64,000 bases of DNA from Pseudomonas vancouverensis. Lineage in GTDB: Bacteria; Pseudomonadota; Gammaproteobacteria; Pseudomonadales; Pseudomonadaceae. A program made the position numbers and the translations under genes. Positions 1 through 11,718 of the stretch are shown piece by piece. The DNA lies in NCBI RefSeq assembly GCF_004348895.1, contig NZ_RRZK01000009.1:248001-312000 (forward strand), given 5' to 3'. Within the stretch, counting starts at the first letter, position 1; the number at the start of each line of letters is the position of its first letter. The notes under the pieces were generated by a model. It made no database searches and was not told the DNA's origin. It saw only the letters and a list, made by a program, of their open reading frames with translations.

Positions 1-699
1 CATGCCGGCGTATTCGATGTGGTAACCGTCCGCCAGTTCCTGTTCCGCTTCCGGCTGGTCGAACGGGTGACGGTGAGTCACGGCGACGCCAGCGATGAAG
101 AAGGTGCAGAAGCCGAAGAACTGCGGAATGATGAACCACAGGTTCTGAGCCTGGTATTCAACGATGTCGCGCATGTTGAACGAGCCCACCTGAACCACGA
201 TGCCCATCAGGGCCAGGCCCATGAACACTTCGTAGGACACGGTCTGCGCCGAGGCACGCAAGCTGCCCAGCAGGGCGAACTTGTTGTTACTCGACCAGCC
301 GGCGAACAGCACTGCGTAGACCGACAGGCCGGCCATGGCGAAGAAGAACAGCAGGCCGATGTTCAGGTCCGCGACACCCCAGGTCGGGGTGATCGGGATG
401 ATGGCGAAGGCGATCAGCAGGGCGGACATGGCCACCACCGGTGCCAGGGTGAAGATCACCTTGTCGGCAAACGGCGGGGTCCAGTCTTCCTTGAAGAACA
501 TCTTCAGCATGTCGGCAGCAATCTGGAACATGCCGAACGGGCCAACACGGTTCGGACCGTAACGGTCCTGCCACCAGCCCAGCAGGCGACGTTCGACGAA
601 GCTGAGCAGTGCACCTGCAACCACAACGGCCAGCAGGATGACGACAGCCTTGACGACCGAGAGGATCACATCGATCACTTCAGGGGTGAACCAGGTCAT
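1..699 (-). CDS. nuoH: NADH-quinone oxidoreductase subunit H (partial, 3' end outside window)
   Basis: Membrane subunit of respiratory complex I that lies at the quinone-binding interface between the peripheral and membrane arms. The minus-strand frame opens [18 protein letters not shown] and stays open to base 1 (233 codons), so the C-terminal part is missing. Hydrophobic membrane segments alternate with the conserved loops [20 protein letters not shown] and [19 protein letters not shown], both NuoH hallmarks, and an acidic [18 protein letters not shown] loop. Its ATG overlaps the nuoG stop by 4 bases (ATGA), so the two are probably translationally coupled. The rest of the nuo operon (nuoI-N) should lie to the left of the window. 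Confidence 0.97.
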   Translation of the reverse strand, partial: MTWFTPEVIDVILSVVKAVVILLAVVVAGALLSFVERRLLGWWQDRYGPNRVGPFGMFQIAADMLKMFFKEDWTPPFADKVIFTLAPVVAMSALLIAFAIIPITPTWGVADLNIGLLFFFAMAGLSVYAVLFAGWSSNNKFALLGSLRASAQTVSYEVFMGLALMGIVVQVGSFNMRDIVEYQAQNLWFIIPQFFGFCTFFIAGVAVTHRHPFDQPEAEQELADGYHIEYAGM

Positions 700-3410
700 T
701 GAGCTGCCTCCTGCAGACCATCAACGGATACGCCGGCGAATGCCGGTGGAATGCCAGCGATGCCCGCAGGCAGTGCCACCAGACCTGCGCCCAGCTCTTC
801 ATTGATGCGCAGCGGCAGACGCAGGGTCTGGCCGGCAACATTGAGGCTCAGCAGTGCGCCGTCGTTGACGCCCAGGCGGTCGGCTTCGGACTTGGCCAGA
901 GCAACGTAGGCCGCTGGAATGCGTTCCTGAACCGGGGCGGCTTTCGAAGAGTTCTCTTCGCTGCCGAACAGGTGGAAGAACGGCACGGCTTGCCAGGTAC
1001 CCGGCGCCGGGTTGAATGCACGTGGCGCAGCGGCGAACCAGTTCAGCGAATCACCGGTGCTTTCGATCAGGCGGGTGCCCGGGTCGCCAGCGCGCAGATG
1101 ACCACCGACTTCGTCCTGGAACTTGTTCCAGGCCTGCGGCGAGTTCCAGCCCGGAGACCAGGCGAACGGGACTTGCTGACGGGGTTCGGCGGAACCCGAG
1201 TAACCTTCCATGGAGAAGGCGAACGCGGTGTCCTTGTCCTGCGGGGTACGTGGCTCGTGAACGCTGATGTCAGCGCGCATGGCGGTACGACCGGAGTAAC
1301 GCAGCGGTTCACGGGCCAGTTTCAGGCCCTTGATACGGAACGCGGCGGACGGTGCGGCGTCAACGATGGCAGCCAGTTGCGGCGTGCTCGAAGCGACGGC
1401 AGCGGTGACGTGGTCCAGCTGGGTCCAGTCGATCGGCTGGTTCAGCAGGGTGGCGCGCAGGGCGTGCAGCCAGCGCCAGCCTTCGTGAACCAGGATGCTC
1501 GCGTCCATGTATTGCGGGTCGAACACCTGGAAGAAACGCTGGGCACGGCCTTCCTGGCTGACCAGGGTGCCGTCGCCTTCAGCGAAGCTGGCAGCCGGCA
1601 GAACCAGTTGGGCGCGGTCGCTGGTGGCAGTCTTCTGATGGTCGGCAACGATCACTACTTTCGCAGCGTTCAGTGCCGCATCGACCTTGGCTTTCGAGGT
1701 GCGGGTGTACAGGTCGTTTTCCAGCACGACGATGGCGTCGGCTTTACCGTCGATGACGGCTTGCAGCGCAGCGTCGACCGATTCGCCACCGAGCATGGCC
1801 AGGCCGAGGCTGTTGGCCTCTGGCACGATCAGGCTGATGGAACCGTTCTTCTCGCGCAGCTTCAGGGCTTTGCCGATGTTCGCGGCGGCTTCGATCAGGG
1901 CTTTGGAGCCCAGGGAAGTACCGGCGATGATCAGCGGGCGCTTGGCCGCGAGCAGGGCGTCGGCGATGCGCTTGGCCAGTTCCAGGGCTTCAGCGTCCAG
2001 GCCTTCAACGGCCGGTGCGCTGGCGTCGAGGGCGTGGGCTACGGCGAAACCGATGCGCGCCAGATCGTCGGGAGCTGCGTGAACGCACTCTTCGGCGACG
2101 TCGTCGAGCTTGGTTTCAGCCAGGCTGGCGATGAACAGCGGGTTCAGCGCGTGCTGACCGATGTTCTTCACCGCGGCGTCGAGCCAAGGCTGGACGCGCA
2201 TGGCTTCGGCCATGTCTTCGGCCTTGCCTTTTACCGACTGACGCAGGGCCAGGGCCATGCGCGCTGCGGTCTGGGTCAGGTCTTCACCGAGGACGAATAC
2301 GGCGTCGTGGTCTTCGATGTCGCGCATGTTCGGTACTGGCAGCGGGCTGTCTTTGAGCACTTGCAGGACCAGGCGGATGCGCTCCAGTTCGGAGGCTTCG
2401 ATACCGGAGTAGAAGTGCTCGGCGCCGACCAGTTCGCGCAACGCGTAGTTGCTTTCGAGGCTGGCGCGGGGCGAACCGATACCGACGATGTTGCGGCCGC
2501 GCAGCAGGTCGGCGGCTTTATCCAGCGCGTCGTCCAGGCTCAGCTTGGTGCCATCGGCCAGTAGTGGCTGACGTGGACGGTCGGTGCGGTTGACGTAGCC
2601 ATAGCCGAAACGGCCACGGTCGCACAGGAAGTACTGGTTCACCGAACCGTTGTAGCGGTTTTCGATGCGACGCAGTTCACCGTAACGCTCGCCCGGAGAG
2701 ATGTTGCAACCGCTGGAGCAGCCATGGCAGATGCTCGGCGAGAACTGCATGTCCCACTTGCGGTTGTAGCGCTCGGAGTGAGTCTTGTCGGTGAACACAC
2801 CGGTCGGGCAGACCTCGGTGAGGTTGCCGGAGAACTCGCTTTCCAGCACGCCATCTTCAACGCGACCGAAGTACACGTTGTCGTGGGCACCGTACACACC
2901 CAGGTCGGTGCCGCCAGCGTAGTCCTTATAGAAGCGCACGCAGCGGTAGCAAGCGATGCAGCGGTTCATCTCGTGGGAAATGAACGGGCCCAGTTGCTGG
3001 TTCTGGTGGGTACGCTTGGTGAAGCGATAACGGCGCTCGTTGTGGCCGGTCATCACGGTCATGTCTTGCAGGTGGCAATGACCGCCTTCTTCGCACACAG
3101 GGCAGTCGTGCGGATGGTTGGTCATCAGCCATTCGACAACACTGGCGCGGAAGGCCTTGGATTCTTCATCGTCGATGGAGATCCAGGTGTTGTCGGTGGC
3201 AGGGGTCATGCAGGACATGACGATACGACCACGGGTGTCGTTCTCGTCGGTGTACTGCTTGACCGCGCACTGGCGGCAAGCGCCAACGCTGCCCAGGGCA
3301 GGGTGCCAGCAGAAATACGGAATATCGAGGCCCAGAGACAGACATGCCTGTAACAGGTTGTCTGCCCCATCGACTTCGAGCGCTTTGCCGTCTACGTGGA
3401 TAGTGGCCAT
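696..3410 (-). CDS. nuoG: NADH-quinone oxidoreductase subunit G
   Basis: Large iron-sulfur subunit of the complex I peripheral arm; it relays electrons from NuoE/NuoF towards NuoB. The 904 residues contain an N-terminal [2Fe-2S] ferredoxin domain (Cys34, 45, 48, 67), a His-Cys3 cluster site (His99, Cys103, 106, 112) and a four-Cys site starting CIACYRC at 151. A further CxxCxxxC-x27-C site at 227-262 (CHGCSSGC, then Cys262) would bind the N7 cluster found in E. coli-type NuoG. The remainder is a molybdopterin-oxidoreductase-like domain. The start codon has only a weak upstream Shine-Dalgarno. A 137-base spacer separates it from nuoF, unusual in this tightly packed operon. Confidence 0.97.
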   Translation of the reverse strand: MATIHVDGKALEVDGADNLLQACLSLGLDIPYFCWHPALGSVGACRQCAVKQYTDENDTRGRIVMSCMTPATDNTWISIDDEESKAFRASVVEWLMTNHPHDCPVCEEGGHCHLQDMTVMTGHNERRYRFTKRTHQNQQLGPFISHEMNRCIACYRCVRFYKDYAGGTDLGVYGAHDNVYFGRVEDGVLESEFSGNLTEVCPTGVFTDKTHSERYNRKWDMQFSPSICHGCSSGCNISPGERYGELRRIENRYNGSVNQYFLCDRGRFGYGYVNRTDRPRQPLLADGTKLSLDDALDKAADLLRGRNIVGIGSPRASLESNYALRELVGAEHFYSGIEASELERIRLVLQVLKDSPLPVPNMRDIEDHDAVFVLGEDLTQTAARMALALRQSVKGKAEDMAEAMRVQPWLDAAVKNIGQHALNPLFIASLAETKLDDVAEECVHAAPDDLARIGFAVAHALDASAPAVEGLDAEALELAKRIADALLAAKRPLIIAGTSLGSKALIEAAANIGKALKLREKNGSISLIVPEANSLGLAMLGGESVDAALQAVIDGKADAIVVLENDLYTRTSKAKVDAALNAAKVVIVADHQKTATSDRAQLVLPAASFAEGDGTLVSQEGRAQRFFQVFDPQYMDASILVHEGWRWLHALRATLLNQPIDWTQLDHVTAAVASSTPQLAAIVDAAPSAAFRIKGLKLAREPLRYSGRTAMRADISVHEPRTPQDKDTAFAFSMEGYSGSAEPRQQVPFAWSPGWNSPQAWNKFQDEVGGHLRAGDPGTRLIESTGDSLNWFAAAPRAFNPAPGTWQAVPFFHLFGSEENSSKAAPVQERIPAAYVALAKSEADRLGVNDGALLSLNVAGQTLRLPLRINEELGAGLVALPAGIAGIPPAFAGVSVDGLQEAAQ

Positions 3411-3510
3411 GGTTCAAAGTTCTTCGTTGGCCCGGTGTCAGCGGGCGTGGCTAATGGAATCTTGTTGTTCGTCCGAATCCAAACAGCCCTTGAGAGGCGT
3501 CATCGAACGA

Positions 3511-3540
3511 AAGACGAAGGGCACGGACCCTTCGCCTTTT
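3511..3540. terminator. intra-operon hairpin between nuoF and nuoG
   Basis: In the 137-base nuoF-nuoG spacer, ACGAAGGG (3514-3521) pairs with CCCTTCGC (3528-3535) across a 6-base loop; outer A-T pairs extend the stem with one mismatch. Read on the plus strand it is followed by CTTTTTAAG. Read in the operon direction the tail is only TCTTTCG, so it would be a weak terminator, attenuator or RNA-stability element rather than a full stop. Confidence 0.4.
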
Positions 3541-3547
3541 TAAGCAT

Positions 3548-4903
3548 TTACGCGCCGACTACGATCGGCCTTGCCAGAGGCGGGACGGCGGCGCTGGTGG
3601 GCGCGATGCCGGCTTCGAACTCGTGGCGGAAGTATTTGATTGCGCTGCCCAATGGCTCCACGGCGCCCGGTGCGTGAGCACAGAAGGTCTTGCCCGGGCC
3701 GAGGAATCCGACCAGACCCAGCAGGGTCTCGATGTCGCCTGGCTGGCCTTGACCGTTCTCGATGGCCATCAGCAGCTTGACGCTCCATGGCAGGCCATCA
3801 CGGCACGGGGTGCAGAAACCACAGGATTCGCGCGCGAAGAACTGCTCCATGTTGCGCAGCAGCGAGACCATGTTGACGCTGTCGTCCACCGCCATGGCCA
3901 GGCCGGTACCCATACGGGTGCCGACTTTGGCGATGCCGCCGGCGTACATCTGTGCGTCCAGGTGCTCCGGCAGCAGGAAGCCAGTACCGGCGCCACCTGG
4001 CTGCCAGGCCTTGAGCTTGAAGCCGTCGCGCATGCCGCCGGCGTAGTCTTCGAACAGCTCGCGACCGGTAACGCCGAATGGCAATTCCCACAGGCCAGGG
4101 TTCTTGACCTTGCCGGAAAAGCCCATGAGCTTGGTGCCCATGTCTTCACTGCCTTCGCGGGCCAGCGATTTGTACCAGTCCACGCCGTCGGCAATGATCG
4201 CCGGCACGTTGCACAGGGTTTCAACGTTATTCACGCAGGTCGGCTTGCCCCACACGCCAACGGCGGCAGGGAAGGGCGGCTTGGAGCGCGGGTTGGCGCG
4301 GCGGCCTTCGAGGGAGTTGATCAGTGCGGTTTCTTCACCGCAGATGTAACGCCCGGCGCCGGTGTGGACGAACAGCTCGAAATCGAAGCCGCTGCCCAGG
4401 ATGTTCTTGCCCAAAAGACCTGCGGCCTTGGCTTCTTCCACGGCACGGTTGAGGTGCTTGGCGGCGGTGGTGTACTCGCCACGCAGGAAGATGTAGCCGC
4501 GGTAGGTTTTCAGTGCACGGGCACTGATCAGCATGCCTTCGATCAGCAGATGGGGCAGTTGCTCCATCAGCATGCGGTCTTTCCAGGTGTTGGGCTCCAT
4601 TTCATCCGCGTTGCACAGCAGGTAGCGGATGTTGATGGATTCGTCCTTCGGCATCAGGCCCCACTTCACGCCAGTGGGGAAGCCTGCACCGCCGCGGCCT
4701 TTCAGGCCGGAATCCTTCACGGTCTGGACGATGTCGTCCTGAGCCATGTCGGCAAAGGCCTTGCGCGCAGCAGCGTAGCCGTTCTTGGCCTGGTATTCGT
4801 CGAGCCAGACAGCTTCGCCGTCATCGCGCAGACGCCAGGTGAGCGGGTGAGTCTCGGCCGAACGCTTGATGCGGTTGGCCGGACCGAAAGAAGTCAGGGT
4901 CAT
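3548..4903 (-). CDS. nuoF: NADH-quinone oxidoreductase subunit F (NADH/FMN-binding)
   Basis: Entry point of complex I: oxidises NADH through FMN and passes electrons to a [4Fe-4S] cluster. The 451-residue protein has the glycine-rich FMN/NADH loop [14 protein letters not shown] at about 69-82. The cluster site is [11 protein letters not shown] (Cys361, 364, 367) with the fourth ligand in TFCAHAPG (Cys408). Length is normal for the family. Its ATG overlaps the nuoE stop by 4 bases, so NuoE and NuoF, which form the NADH-dehydrogenase module together, are coupled. Confidence 0.98.
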   Translation of the reverse strand: MTLTSFGPANRIKRSAETHPLTWRLRDDGEAVWLDEYQAKNGYAAARKAFADMAQDDIVQTVKDSGLKGRGGAGFPTGVKWGLMPKDESINIRYLLCNADEMEPNTWKDRMLMEQLPHLLIEGMLISARALKTYRGYIFLRGEYTTAAKHLNRAVEEAKAAGLLGKNILGSGFDFELFVHTGAGRYICGEETALINSLEGRRANPRSKPPFPAAVGVWGKPTCVNNVETLCNVPAIIADGVDWYKSLAREGSEDMGTKLMGFSGKVKNPGLWELPFGVTGRELFEDYAGGMRDGFKLKAWQPGGAGTGFLLPEHLDAQMYAGGIAKVGTRMGTGLAMAVDDSVNMVSLLRNMEQFFARESCGFCTPCRDGLPWSVKLLMAIENGQGQPGDIETLLGLVGFLGPGKTFCAHAPGAVEPLGSAIKYFRHEFEAGIAPTSAAVPPLARPIVVGA

Positions 4904-5397
4904 ACGTAGCCCTCGAGCAATTTGGCAACGCCGGCTGGCTGCACATCACCGAATGTGTCGTCGTCGATCATCAACGCCGGCGCCTTGTCGCAGTTGCCGA
5001 GGCAGCAGACCGGCAGCAGGGTGAAACGACCGTCGGCGGTGGTCTGACCCAGGCCGATGCCGAGCTTGCTCTGGATTTCGCTGACCACCGATTCGTGGCC
5101 GCCGATGTAGCAGACCATGCTGTCGCAGACGCGAATGATGTGACGGCCGACGGGCTGACGGAAGATCTGGCTGTAGAACGTCGCCACGCCTTCAACGTCG
5201 CTGGCCGGGATGCCGAGGATCTCGCCGATGGCGTACAAGGCGCCGTCCGGCACCCAGCCGCGTTCCTTCTGGACGATCTTCAGGGCTTCGATCGACGCCG
5301 CGCGCGGGTCTTCGTAGTGATGCAGCTCGTGCTCGATGGCCGAGCGCTCGGTTTCACTCAAGGTGAAACGGTCTGTCTGGATAAGCGTGCTGTTCAT
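4900..5397 (-). CDS. nuoE: NADH-quinone oxidoreductase subunit E
   Basis: Thioredoxin-fold [2Fe-2S] subunit of the NADH module. The start chosen is [11 protein letters not shown] (ATG 5395-5397), giving 165 residues, the usual length; the frame stays open further upstream, but only inside nuoCD. The four cluster cysteines are in CDSMVC and in VCCLGNCD. It begins 2 bases upstream of the nuoCD stop region, so the reading frames abut. Confidence 0.97.
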   Translation of the reverse strand: MNSTLIQTDRFTLSETERSAIEHELHHYEDPRAASIEALKIVQKERGWVPDGALYAIGEILGIPASDVEGVATFYSQIFRQPVGRHIIRVCDSMVCYIGGHESVVSEIQSKLGIGLGQTTADGRFTLLPVCCLGNCDKAPALMIDDDTFGDVQPAGVAKLLEGYV

Positions 5398-5399
5398 GC

Positions 5400-7190
<1,791 letters not shown>

Positions 7191-7256
7191 TTATCGCTTT
7201 CGGTCAACGTAAAGAATGAAGCCAGGTGTTCGTTCTATTGAAGAAGCAAATCTGGA

Positions 7257-7931
7257 TCAGACTTCGTCGGGGCTGCGCAGGTTGGTGACTGCGATACGCT
7301 GTTCGCGGCGCTGTTCCTTCTGCGAAGGCATATCGGCGCGGTAGACGCCTTGATCGCCAACGACCCAGGACAGTGGGCGACGCTCCTGGCCAATCGACTC
7401 CTGCAACAGCATCAGGCCTTGCAGGAAAGCTTCAGGGCGGGGCGGGCAGCCAGGTACGTAGACGTCCACGGGCAGGAATTTGTCCACCCCTTGAACGACA
7501 GAGTAGATGTCGTACATGCCACCGGAGTTGGCGCACGAACCCATGGAGATAACCCACTTCGGCTCGAGCATTTGCTCGTAGAGGCGCTGGATGATCGGCG
7601 CCATCTTGATGAAGCAGGTACCGGCGATAACCATGAAATCCGCCTGACGCGGCGATGCCCGGATCACCTCGGCGCCAAAGCGCGCGATGTCGTGGGGCGC
7701 CGTGAAGGCGGTGGTCATTTCCACGTAGCAGCACGAAAGGCCGAAGTTGTACGGCCACAGGGAGTTTTTACGCCCCCAGTTGACCGCGCCACTCAGCACG
7801 TCTTCGAGCTTGCCCATGAAAATGTTTTTGTGGACTTGATCTTCTAACGGATCGGAAACGGTTTCCCGTTCGCCAATCGGATACTGCTCGTTAGGAGCAT
7901 CGGGGTCGATCCTGGTGAGATTGTATTGCAT
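7257..7931 (-). CDS. nuoB: NADH-quinone oxidoreductase subunit B
   Basis: Carries cluster N2, the last iron-sulfur centre before quinone. Cluster cysteines are seen in LSCCYVEMT (adjacent Cys pair), in the [11 protein letters not shown] segment and in PGCPPRPEA. The start is taken as the ATG of [13 protein letters not shown], preceded by GAGG at 8 bases; a TTG two codons earlier would add Met-Ala only. The gene yields 224 residues and starts 10 bases after the nuoA stop. Confidence 0.97.
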   Translation of the reverse strand: MQYNLTRIDPDAPNEQYPIGERETVSDPLEDQVHKNIFMGKLEDVLSGAVNWGRKNSLWPYNFGLSCCYVEMTTAFTAPHDIARFGAEVIRASPRQADFMVIAGTCFIKMAPIIQRLYEQMLEPKWVISMGSCANSGGMYDIYSVVQGVDKFLPVDVYVPGCPPRPEAFLQGLMLLQESIGQERRPLSWVVGDQGVYRADMPSQKEQRREQRIAVTNLRSPDEV

Positions 7932-7941
7932 TGCCAAAGCC

Positions 7942-8355
7942 TCATTGTTTCAGCTTCGCTTGCCGCTTGCGCCGAGCTTCCGGAGCCCAGTCAAGGGCGC
8001 CCACTCGGAATAGGTAGACAAGGCCTGCCAACAGAATTGCTATGAAAACGAGAGCTTCGACGAATCCGGTCCAGCCGCTTTCGCGGACGGACACAGACCA
8101 TGCAAAGAGAAAGAGGGCTTCGATATCGAAGATCACGAAGAGCATCGCGACCAGATAGAATTTGGCTGAGAGCCGCAAGCGGGCGCCACCTGTAGGTAGC
8201 ATGCCGGACTCGAACGGTTCGTTTTTGCTGCGGCCCCAGGCTTTTGACCCGAGGAGGCTGGAAACACCAAGCATGAAGGCACAGAGGCCGACAACGCCGA
8301 GAAGGAAAATGGCAAAGCCCCAGTTGTGGGCCATGAGTCCTGTCGCTTCGGGCAT
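7942..8355 (-). CDS. nuoA: NADH-quinone oxidoreductase subunit A
   Basis: Small membrane subunit, first gene of the nuo operon. Starting at [14 protein letters not shown] gives 137 residues with three hydrophobic segments and the conserved loop YECG-equivalent region [19 protein letters not shown], followed by [11 protein letters not shown] in the second segment. The start has an AAGGA ribosome-binding site 9-10 bases upstream (AAGGATTACCAGCATG). The frame is open further upstream but without a supporting site. Confidence 0.96.
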   Translation of the reverse strand: MPEATGLMAHNWGFAIFLLGVVGLCAFMLGVSSLLGSKAWGRSKNEPFESGMLPTGGARLRLSAKFYLVAMLFVIFDIEALFLFAWSVSVRESGWTGFVEALVFIAILLAGLVYLFRVGALDWAPEARRKRQAKLKQ

Positions 8356-8790
8356 GCTGGTAATCCTTAACAGAGAGCAAAGGTCTCTGAGCTTGAAAAG
8401 TAACAACGCAGTGACGATATGTCGCAGCAATCAATCCCGCTGATTTTATGGCTAAACACCCTGCAAGTAAAATTCCTATAGCGAAATTATTTATAGGAAT
8501 AAGGACATAGCGCGACCTCAAAGCCCTGTAACCCTTGGCCTGTGGGCATTAGCTGGCATTTGCTCAATTATGTTTTGTTTATGCTGTAACGAATATAGTT
8601 GCTCCTAAATGATAATCAATATTGTTTGGCGTGGTTTTGTAACTGTTTAAAGGGGGAGGCGTCGGGAAGTTGTCTAACTTGCACGTTATTGCAAGTAGCG
8701 GCGAGCGACGTTTTGGCGGAGTTTTCTGGCGCGCGCTCAGGCTCGATGCGGGCAGCACGTCGAGCCTGAACGGCTTGGCCGGTTGGGTAA
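8356..8790 (-). promoter_or_regulatory. nuo operon upstream region, no gene
   Basis: 435 bases without a credible gene, AT-rich in its middle. It holds a 9-base inverted repeat ATTCCTATA / TATAGGAAT (8472-8480 and 8492-8500). Read on the minus strand the right arm gives CTATAAATAAT, a plausible -10 about 130 bases before nuoA. A partial Fur-box-like run AATGATAATCA lies near 8606-8620. The right end carries the transcript end of the aminotransferase gene. Promoter position is inferred, not demonstrated. Confidence 0.45.
8737..8769 (-). terminator. hairpin after the aminotransferase gene
   Basis: Perfect 10-base stem TCAGGCTCGA (8737-8746) / TCGAGCCTGA (8760-8769) with a 13-base loop, 21 bases past the stop of the aminotransferase gene. 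There is no U-tract on the minus strand, so termination would be weak or the hairpin may simply protect the 3' end. Confidence 0.4.
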
Positions 8791-10035
8791 CTACCGGGCG
8801 AAGCGGGATGCCAGCTTCGAAGCGGCGACCGCAAACGCGGCCTTCATTGCCTCGACCACCTCATCGTCATGGTCGAATGACAGATAAACCCGCCCGTAGG
8901 GCGAGGGCATCAGCAACACGCCGGCTTCTCGCAGCGCCAGGTGCAACGCCTTGCTGAACGTGGCATCACCAAACATCAATGCTTCTTCATAGGTCGTCGG
9001 TGCCTTCGCCGAAGGCCAGATGCCAAAGACGTTGCCGTAACCGCTGGTACTGACGAGGATGCCCTGGGCCTTGAACGAGGTTTCCACGGCAGCACGCAGG
9101 GCCTCGCCGCGCTCGATCAGGCGCCGGTAATCCGCGTCATCCAATTGCGCCAATGTGCTGATCACGGCCGCGCAGGCGATCGGGTTGCCACTGAAGGTGC
9201 CCCCGCGCAAAACGCGTCCCTCTTCGAAGCCGGCCAGGATGTGCGGCTTGCCGACGATCGCCGAAACCGGCACGCCATTGCCGATTGCCTTGCCGACGCT
9301 GGCGATGTCCGGGTCCAGACCCGCTTGCAGACCTGCCAGCCCCGCATGCAGGCGAAAGCCCATCAGCACCTCATCACAGATAACCAGTGCGCCATGCCGG
9401 TGGGCGACTTGCTGAACGTGCAGCAGGTAACCCGGCGCCGGCATGATGCAGCCTGCGTTGGCCAGCATGGGTTCAAGGATCACTGCAGCGATGTCCGGGT
9501 CTTCGGCGAACAGCCGATCCACGTCCTCAAAGTCGTTGAAGCGCAGCAGCGTGGTGCGCGGGGTGGAGGGGCGTTGTCCGTCGGCGAAACTCGCTTCACT
9601 GGATGAGACGTTGCCGAAACTGACGTCATCGAACCAGCCGTCGAATCCCGCCGCCATTTTCGCGATCCGCGCCCGTCCGGTGTAGGCGCGTGCGGCACGG
9701 CAGGCCAAATGCACGGCTTCACTGCCGGAATTGGTGAAAATGACTTTGCTCAAGGCGCCGGTGTGCGCGGCCAATGCAGAGGCCGCTGCATGCTCGCGAA
9801 CATGCGCCCACGACGGCGCGGCGGAATCGGCCAGGGCTGCCGCCACTTGTTCGTTGACGATGTTGTTGGCATGTCCCAGCAGCACGGCACCGAAGCCGAG
9901 TGCAGTGTCGATGTAGCGACGACCTTGATCGTCCCACAGGTAGGCGCCCTTGCCGTTCTTGATGAACAGGGTTTGGCCATTGAGGTCGGGAAGGATGCGA
10001 GCGGCGCTTGAGACATCGCCAATCAGGTTACGCAT
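8791..10035 (-). CDS. class-III PLP aminotransferase, glutamate-1-semialdehyde aminomutase-like
   Basis: 414-residue fold-type-I PLP enzyme. It shows the class-III pattern: an N-terminal YLWDDQGRRYIDTALGFGAVLLGH, the cofactor phosphate segment FTNSGSEAVHLACRAARAYTGR (about 97-118), the acidic motif LVICDEVLMGFR, the Schiff-base lysine in SVGKAIGNGVPVSAIVG and a late GGTFSGNP. It resembles HemL-type enzymes, but it sits with a permease, a cupin and a LysR gene rather than heme genes. A catabolic omega- or beta-amino-acid transaminase is therefore more likely than 5-aminolevulinate synthesis. An AGAGG site precedes the ATG. The substrate is unknown. Confidence 0.85.
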   Translation of the reverse strand: MRNLIGDVSSAARILPDLNGQTLFIKNGKGAYLWDDQGRRYIDTALGFGAVLLGHANNIVNEQVAAALADSAAPSWAHVREHAAASALAAHTGALSKVIFTNSGSEAVHLACRAARAYTGRARIAKMAAGFDGWFDDVSFGNVSSSEASFADGQRPSTPRTTLLRFNDFEDVDRLFAEDPDIAAVILEPMLANAGCIMPAPGYLLHVQQVAHRHGALVICDEVLMGFRLHAGLAGLQAGLDPDIASVGKAIGNGVPVSAIVGKPHILAGFEEGRVLRGGTFSGNPIACAAVISTLAQLDDADYRRLIERGEALRAAVETSFKAQGILVSTSGYGNVFGIWPSAKAPTTYEEALMFGDATFSKALHLALREAGVLLMPSPYGRVYLSFDHDDEVVEAMKAAFAVAASKLASRFAR

Positions 10036-10088
10036 AGGGGCCTCTTTGCATTATTCGTAGGTAGCGGCAGCAGAGCGTTCAGTCGCGC

Positions 10089-11000
10089 TCAGGACTGGCG
10101 GGTGTTCCAGGGGCTTTGGGCGAGTTTTTGCTCGAGAAAGTCGCGGAACACACGGATCCTGGGGCTGAGATGCTTGCGGTTGGTGTAGATCATGTAAATC
10201 GGTTCGAAGTTGTCCGGGCTGTGGTTCTGCAGCAGCGGGATCAGGCGGCCTTCGTGGATATCCTGACCAATATGAAACTCGGCCAGGCGCACGATGCCCG
10301 CGCCGCTGAGCGCCAGGTCGCGCAGCAGGTCCCCCTGGGCAAAGGTTGCCTTGGGGATGACCGGGACGCGGGTGGGATTGCCATCGATGAGGAAATCCCA
10401 GTCATTCCAGACACTGTTGAAGCCAAAGCTGAAACAGGTGTGTTCGAGCAATTGTTGCGGGTGTTCGGGGGTTCCATGGCGGGCGAGGTAGTCCGGTGAG
10501 GCGCAGATGATCCAGCGGCTCTGGCCGATCTTGCGTGCGATACGCGTCGAGTCGGGCAGCACGCCGCTGTGAATGGCCAGGTCCAGGCCCTGATCGAACT
10601 GATCGGAGAATTGCGCGCCGATCTGGATATCGATCGTCAGCCCGGGGTAGGCGGCGAGAAACTCCGGCAGCCACGGAATGATCTGATGCTTGGCAAAGGT
10701 CGACATGGTGTGAATACGTAGCATGCCGCTGACGCGAGTCGGAAAGGCTTCAGCCAGTGAATCCGCTTCGGCCATGGCATTGATCACCGCGCGAGCGCTG
10801 ACCAGATAGGCTGCGCCTTCTTCGGTCAGCGACAAGCTGCGCGTGCCGCGCTGGAACAGGCGCACCTGCAGGCGGTCCTCCAGGCGAGAGATCAGTTTGC
10901 TGATGGCTGATGGCGTCAGCCCGTGGGCACGAGAGGCAGCGGAAAAATTACCGTGCTCGGTGGCCCAGAGAAACGCCAGCAGCTGCGAGTAGTTATCCAA
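10089..11000 (-). CDS. LysR-family transcriptional regulator
   Basis: 303 residues. The N-terminal winged helix-turn-helix is FLWATEHGNFSAASRAHGLT..SAISKLISRLEDRLQVRLF at about 9-52, followed by a periplasmic-binding-like effector domain (about 90-295). The start is a TTG (codon at 10998-11000) supported by AGGAGG six bases upstream; no ATG is available nearby. Unusually for a LysR gene it is transcribed in the same direction as, and between, its putative targets: 43 bases after the cupin gene and 53 bases before the aminotransferase. It may be co-transcribed with them. Confidence 0.9.
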   Translation of the reverse strand: MDNYSQLLAFLWATEHGNFSAASRAHGLTPSAISKLISRLEDRLQVRLFQRGTRSLSLTEEGAAYLVSARAVINAMAEADSLAEAFPTRVSGMLRIHTMSTFAKHQIIPWLPEFLAAYPGLTIDIQIGAQFSDQFDQGLDLAIHSGVLPDSTRIARKIGQSRWIICASPDYLARHGTPEHPQQLLEHTCFSFGFNSVWNDWDFLIDGNPTRVPVIPKATFAQGDLLRDLALSGAGIVRLAEFHIGQDIHEGRLIPLLQNHSPDNFEPIYMIYTNRKHLSPRIRVFRDFLEQKLAQSPWNTRQS

Positions 11001-11043
11001 TGTTTGCCTCCTGTACCGGTCAGGCGCCTGCCACTGTGTGGAT

Positions 11044-11580
11044 TCAGCGAATGAACTGTTCGATGTAGTCGTCTGGCAGCCCCAGGGTTTTGTAGTGCGC
11101 GCGGGCTGTTTCCAGTTTGGTGAAAACGTCCTCGTAACCGACCGCCACGCCTTGCGGGTCCACGTAGGTATAGCCGCCCTGAACGTGGAACCAGGTGATC
11201 ATCTCTTCGACATCTTCCGGTACGAACAGGGTGTGGGTTTCTCCCGGCGGTTCGAACGCAAACGAGCCTTCCTCGGCGATCCAGTCGTGCTCCAGATAGT
11301 ACCAGCGCCCCTTGAGCACCAGGGCGTGAACGCCGCCGGTGTGGCGATGGCGCGACAGCACACCGCTTTTGCGCACGCGCAGCAGGTTGATGTAGTAGCC
11401 GCCCGAAACGCTTAGCAGCACAGGCTTGAACGAGACGGAGTCGGTTACCGGTACCCAGAGTCGGTCGTCTTCAAGCCATTGGCCAAGCACGCCGGGGTGA
11501 ACCATGTCGGGGGCCATGAACGGCACTTGCGGCAATTGATAGGGGATGGCCAGTGCATCAGGTTTTGGAGCAATGCTCAT
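11044..11580 (-). CDS. cupin protein, 2,4'-dihydroxyacetophenone dioxygenase-like
   Basis: 178-residue cupin. The metal-binding motif HRHTGGVHALVLKGRWYYLE occurs near the middle and the second cupin motif FEPPGETHTL follows. The overall pattern (MVHPGVLGQWLEDDRLWVPV, then VSFKPVLLSVSGGYYINLLR) resembles proteins annotated as 2,4'-dihydroxyacetophenone dioxygenase or ChrR-like cupins, which use iron to cleave carbon-carbon bonds. The chosen ATG (MSIAPKPDALAIP) has AAGGA seven bases upstream; the frame remains open 12 codons earlier. It lies between the permease and the LysR gene, same strand. The actual substrate is not deducible. Confidence 0.75.
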   Translation of the reverse strand: MSIAPKPDALAIPYQLPQVPFMAPDMVHPGVLGQWLEDDRLWVPVTDSVSFKPVLLSVSGGYYINLLRVRKSGVLSRHRHTGGVHALVLKGRWYYLEHDWIAEEGSFAFEPPGETHTLFVPEDVEEMITWFHVQGGYTYVDPQGVAVGYEDVFTKLETARAHYKTLGLPDDYIEQFIR

Positions 11581-11718
11581 GGGGTATTCCTTGTCAGTTT
11601 GGGGAGCCCCGCTCATGCGTCAGCCGGGGCTGTACGCAGATTAGGGCGGTGATCAGTCGCGAAAAACAGGGTGGCGGGCACACTCACTGTGAAGCGCAGT
11701 CACAGTAGTTGCCGCTAT

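Noticed and set aside
8604..8625. Fur-box-like AATGATAATCA upstream of nuo
   Set aside because: About 14 of 19 consensus positions, in an AT-rich stretch about 250 bases before nuoA; too weak to report as a site.
8791..10035. hemL (5-aminolevulinate synthesis)
   Set aside because: Only HemL-like. The catabolic neighbourhood and lack of heme genes argue for another aminotransferase role.
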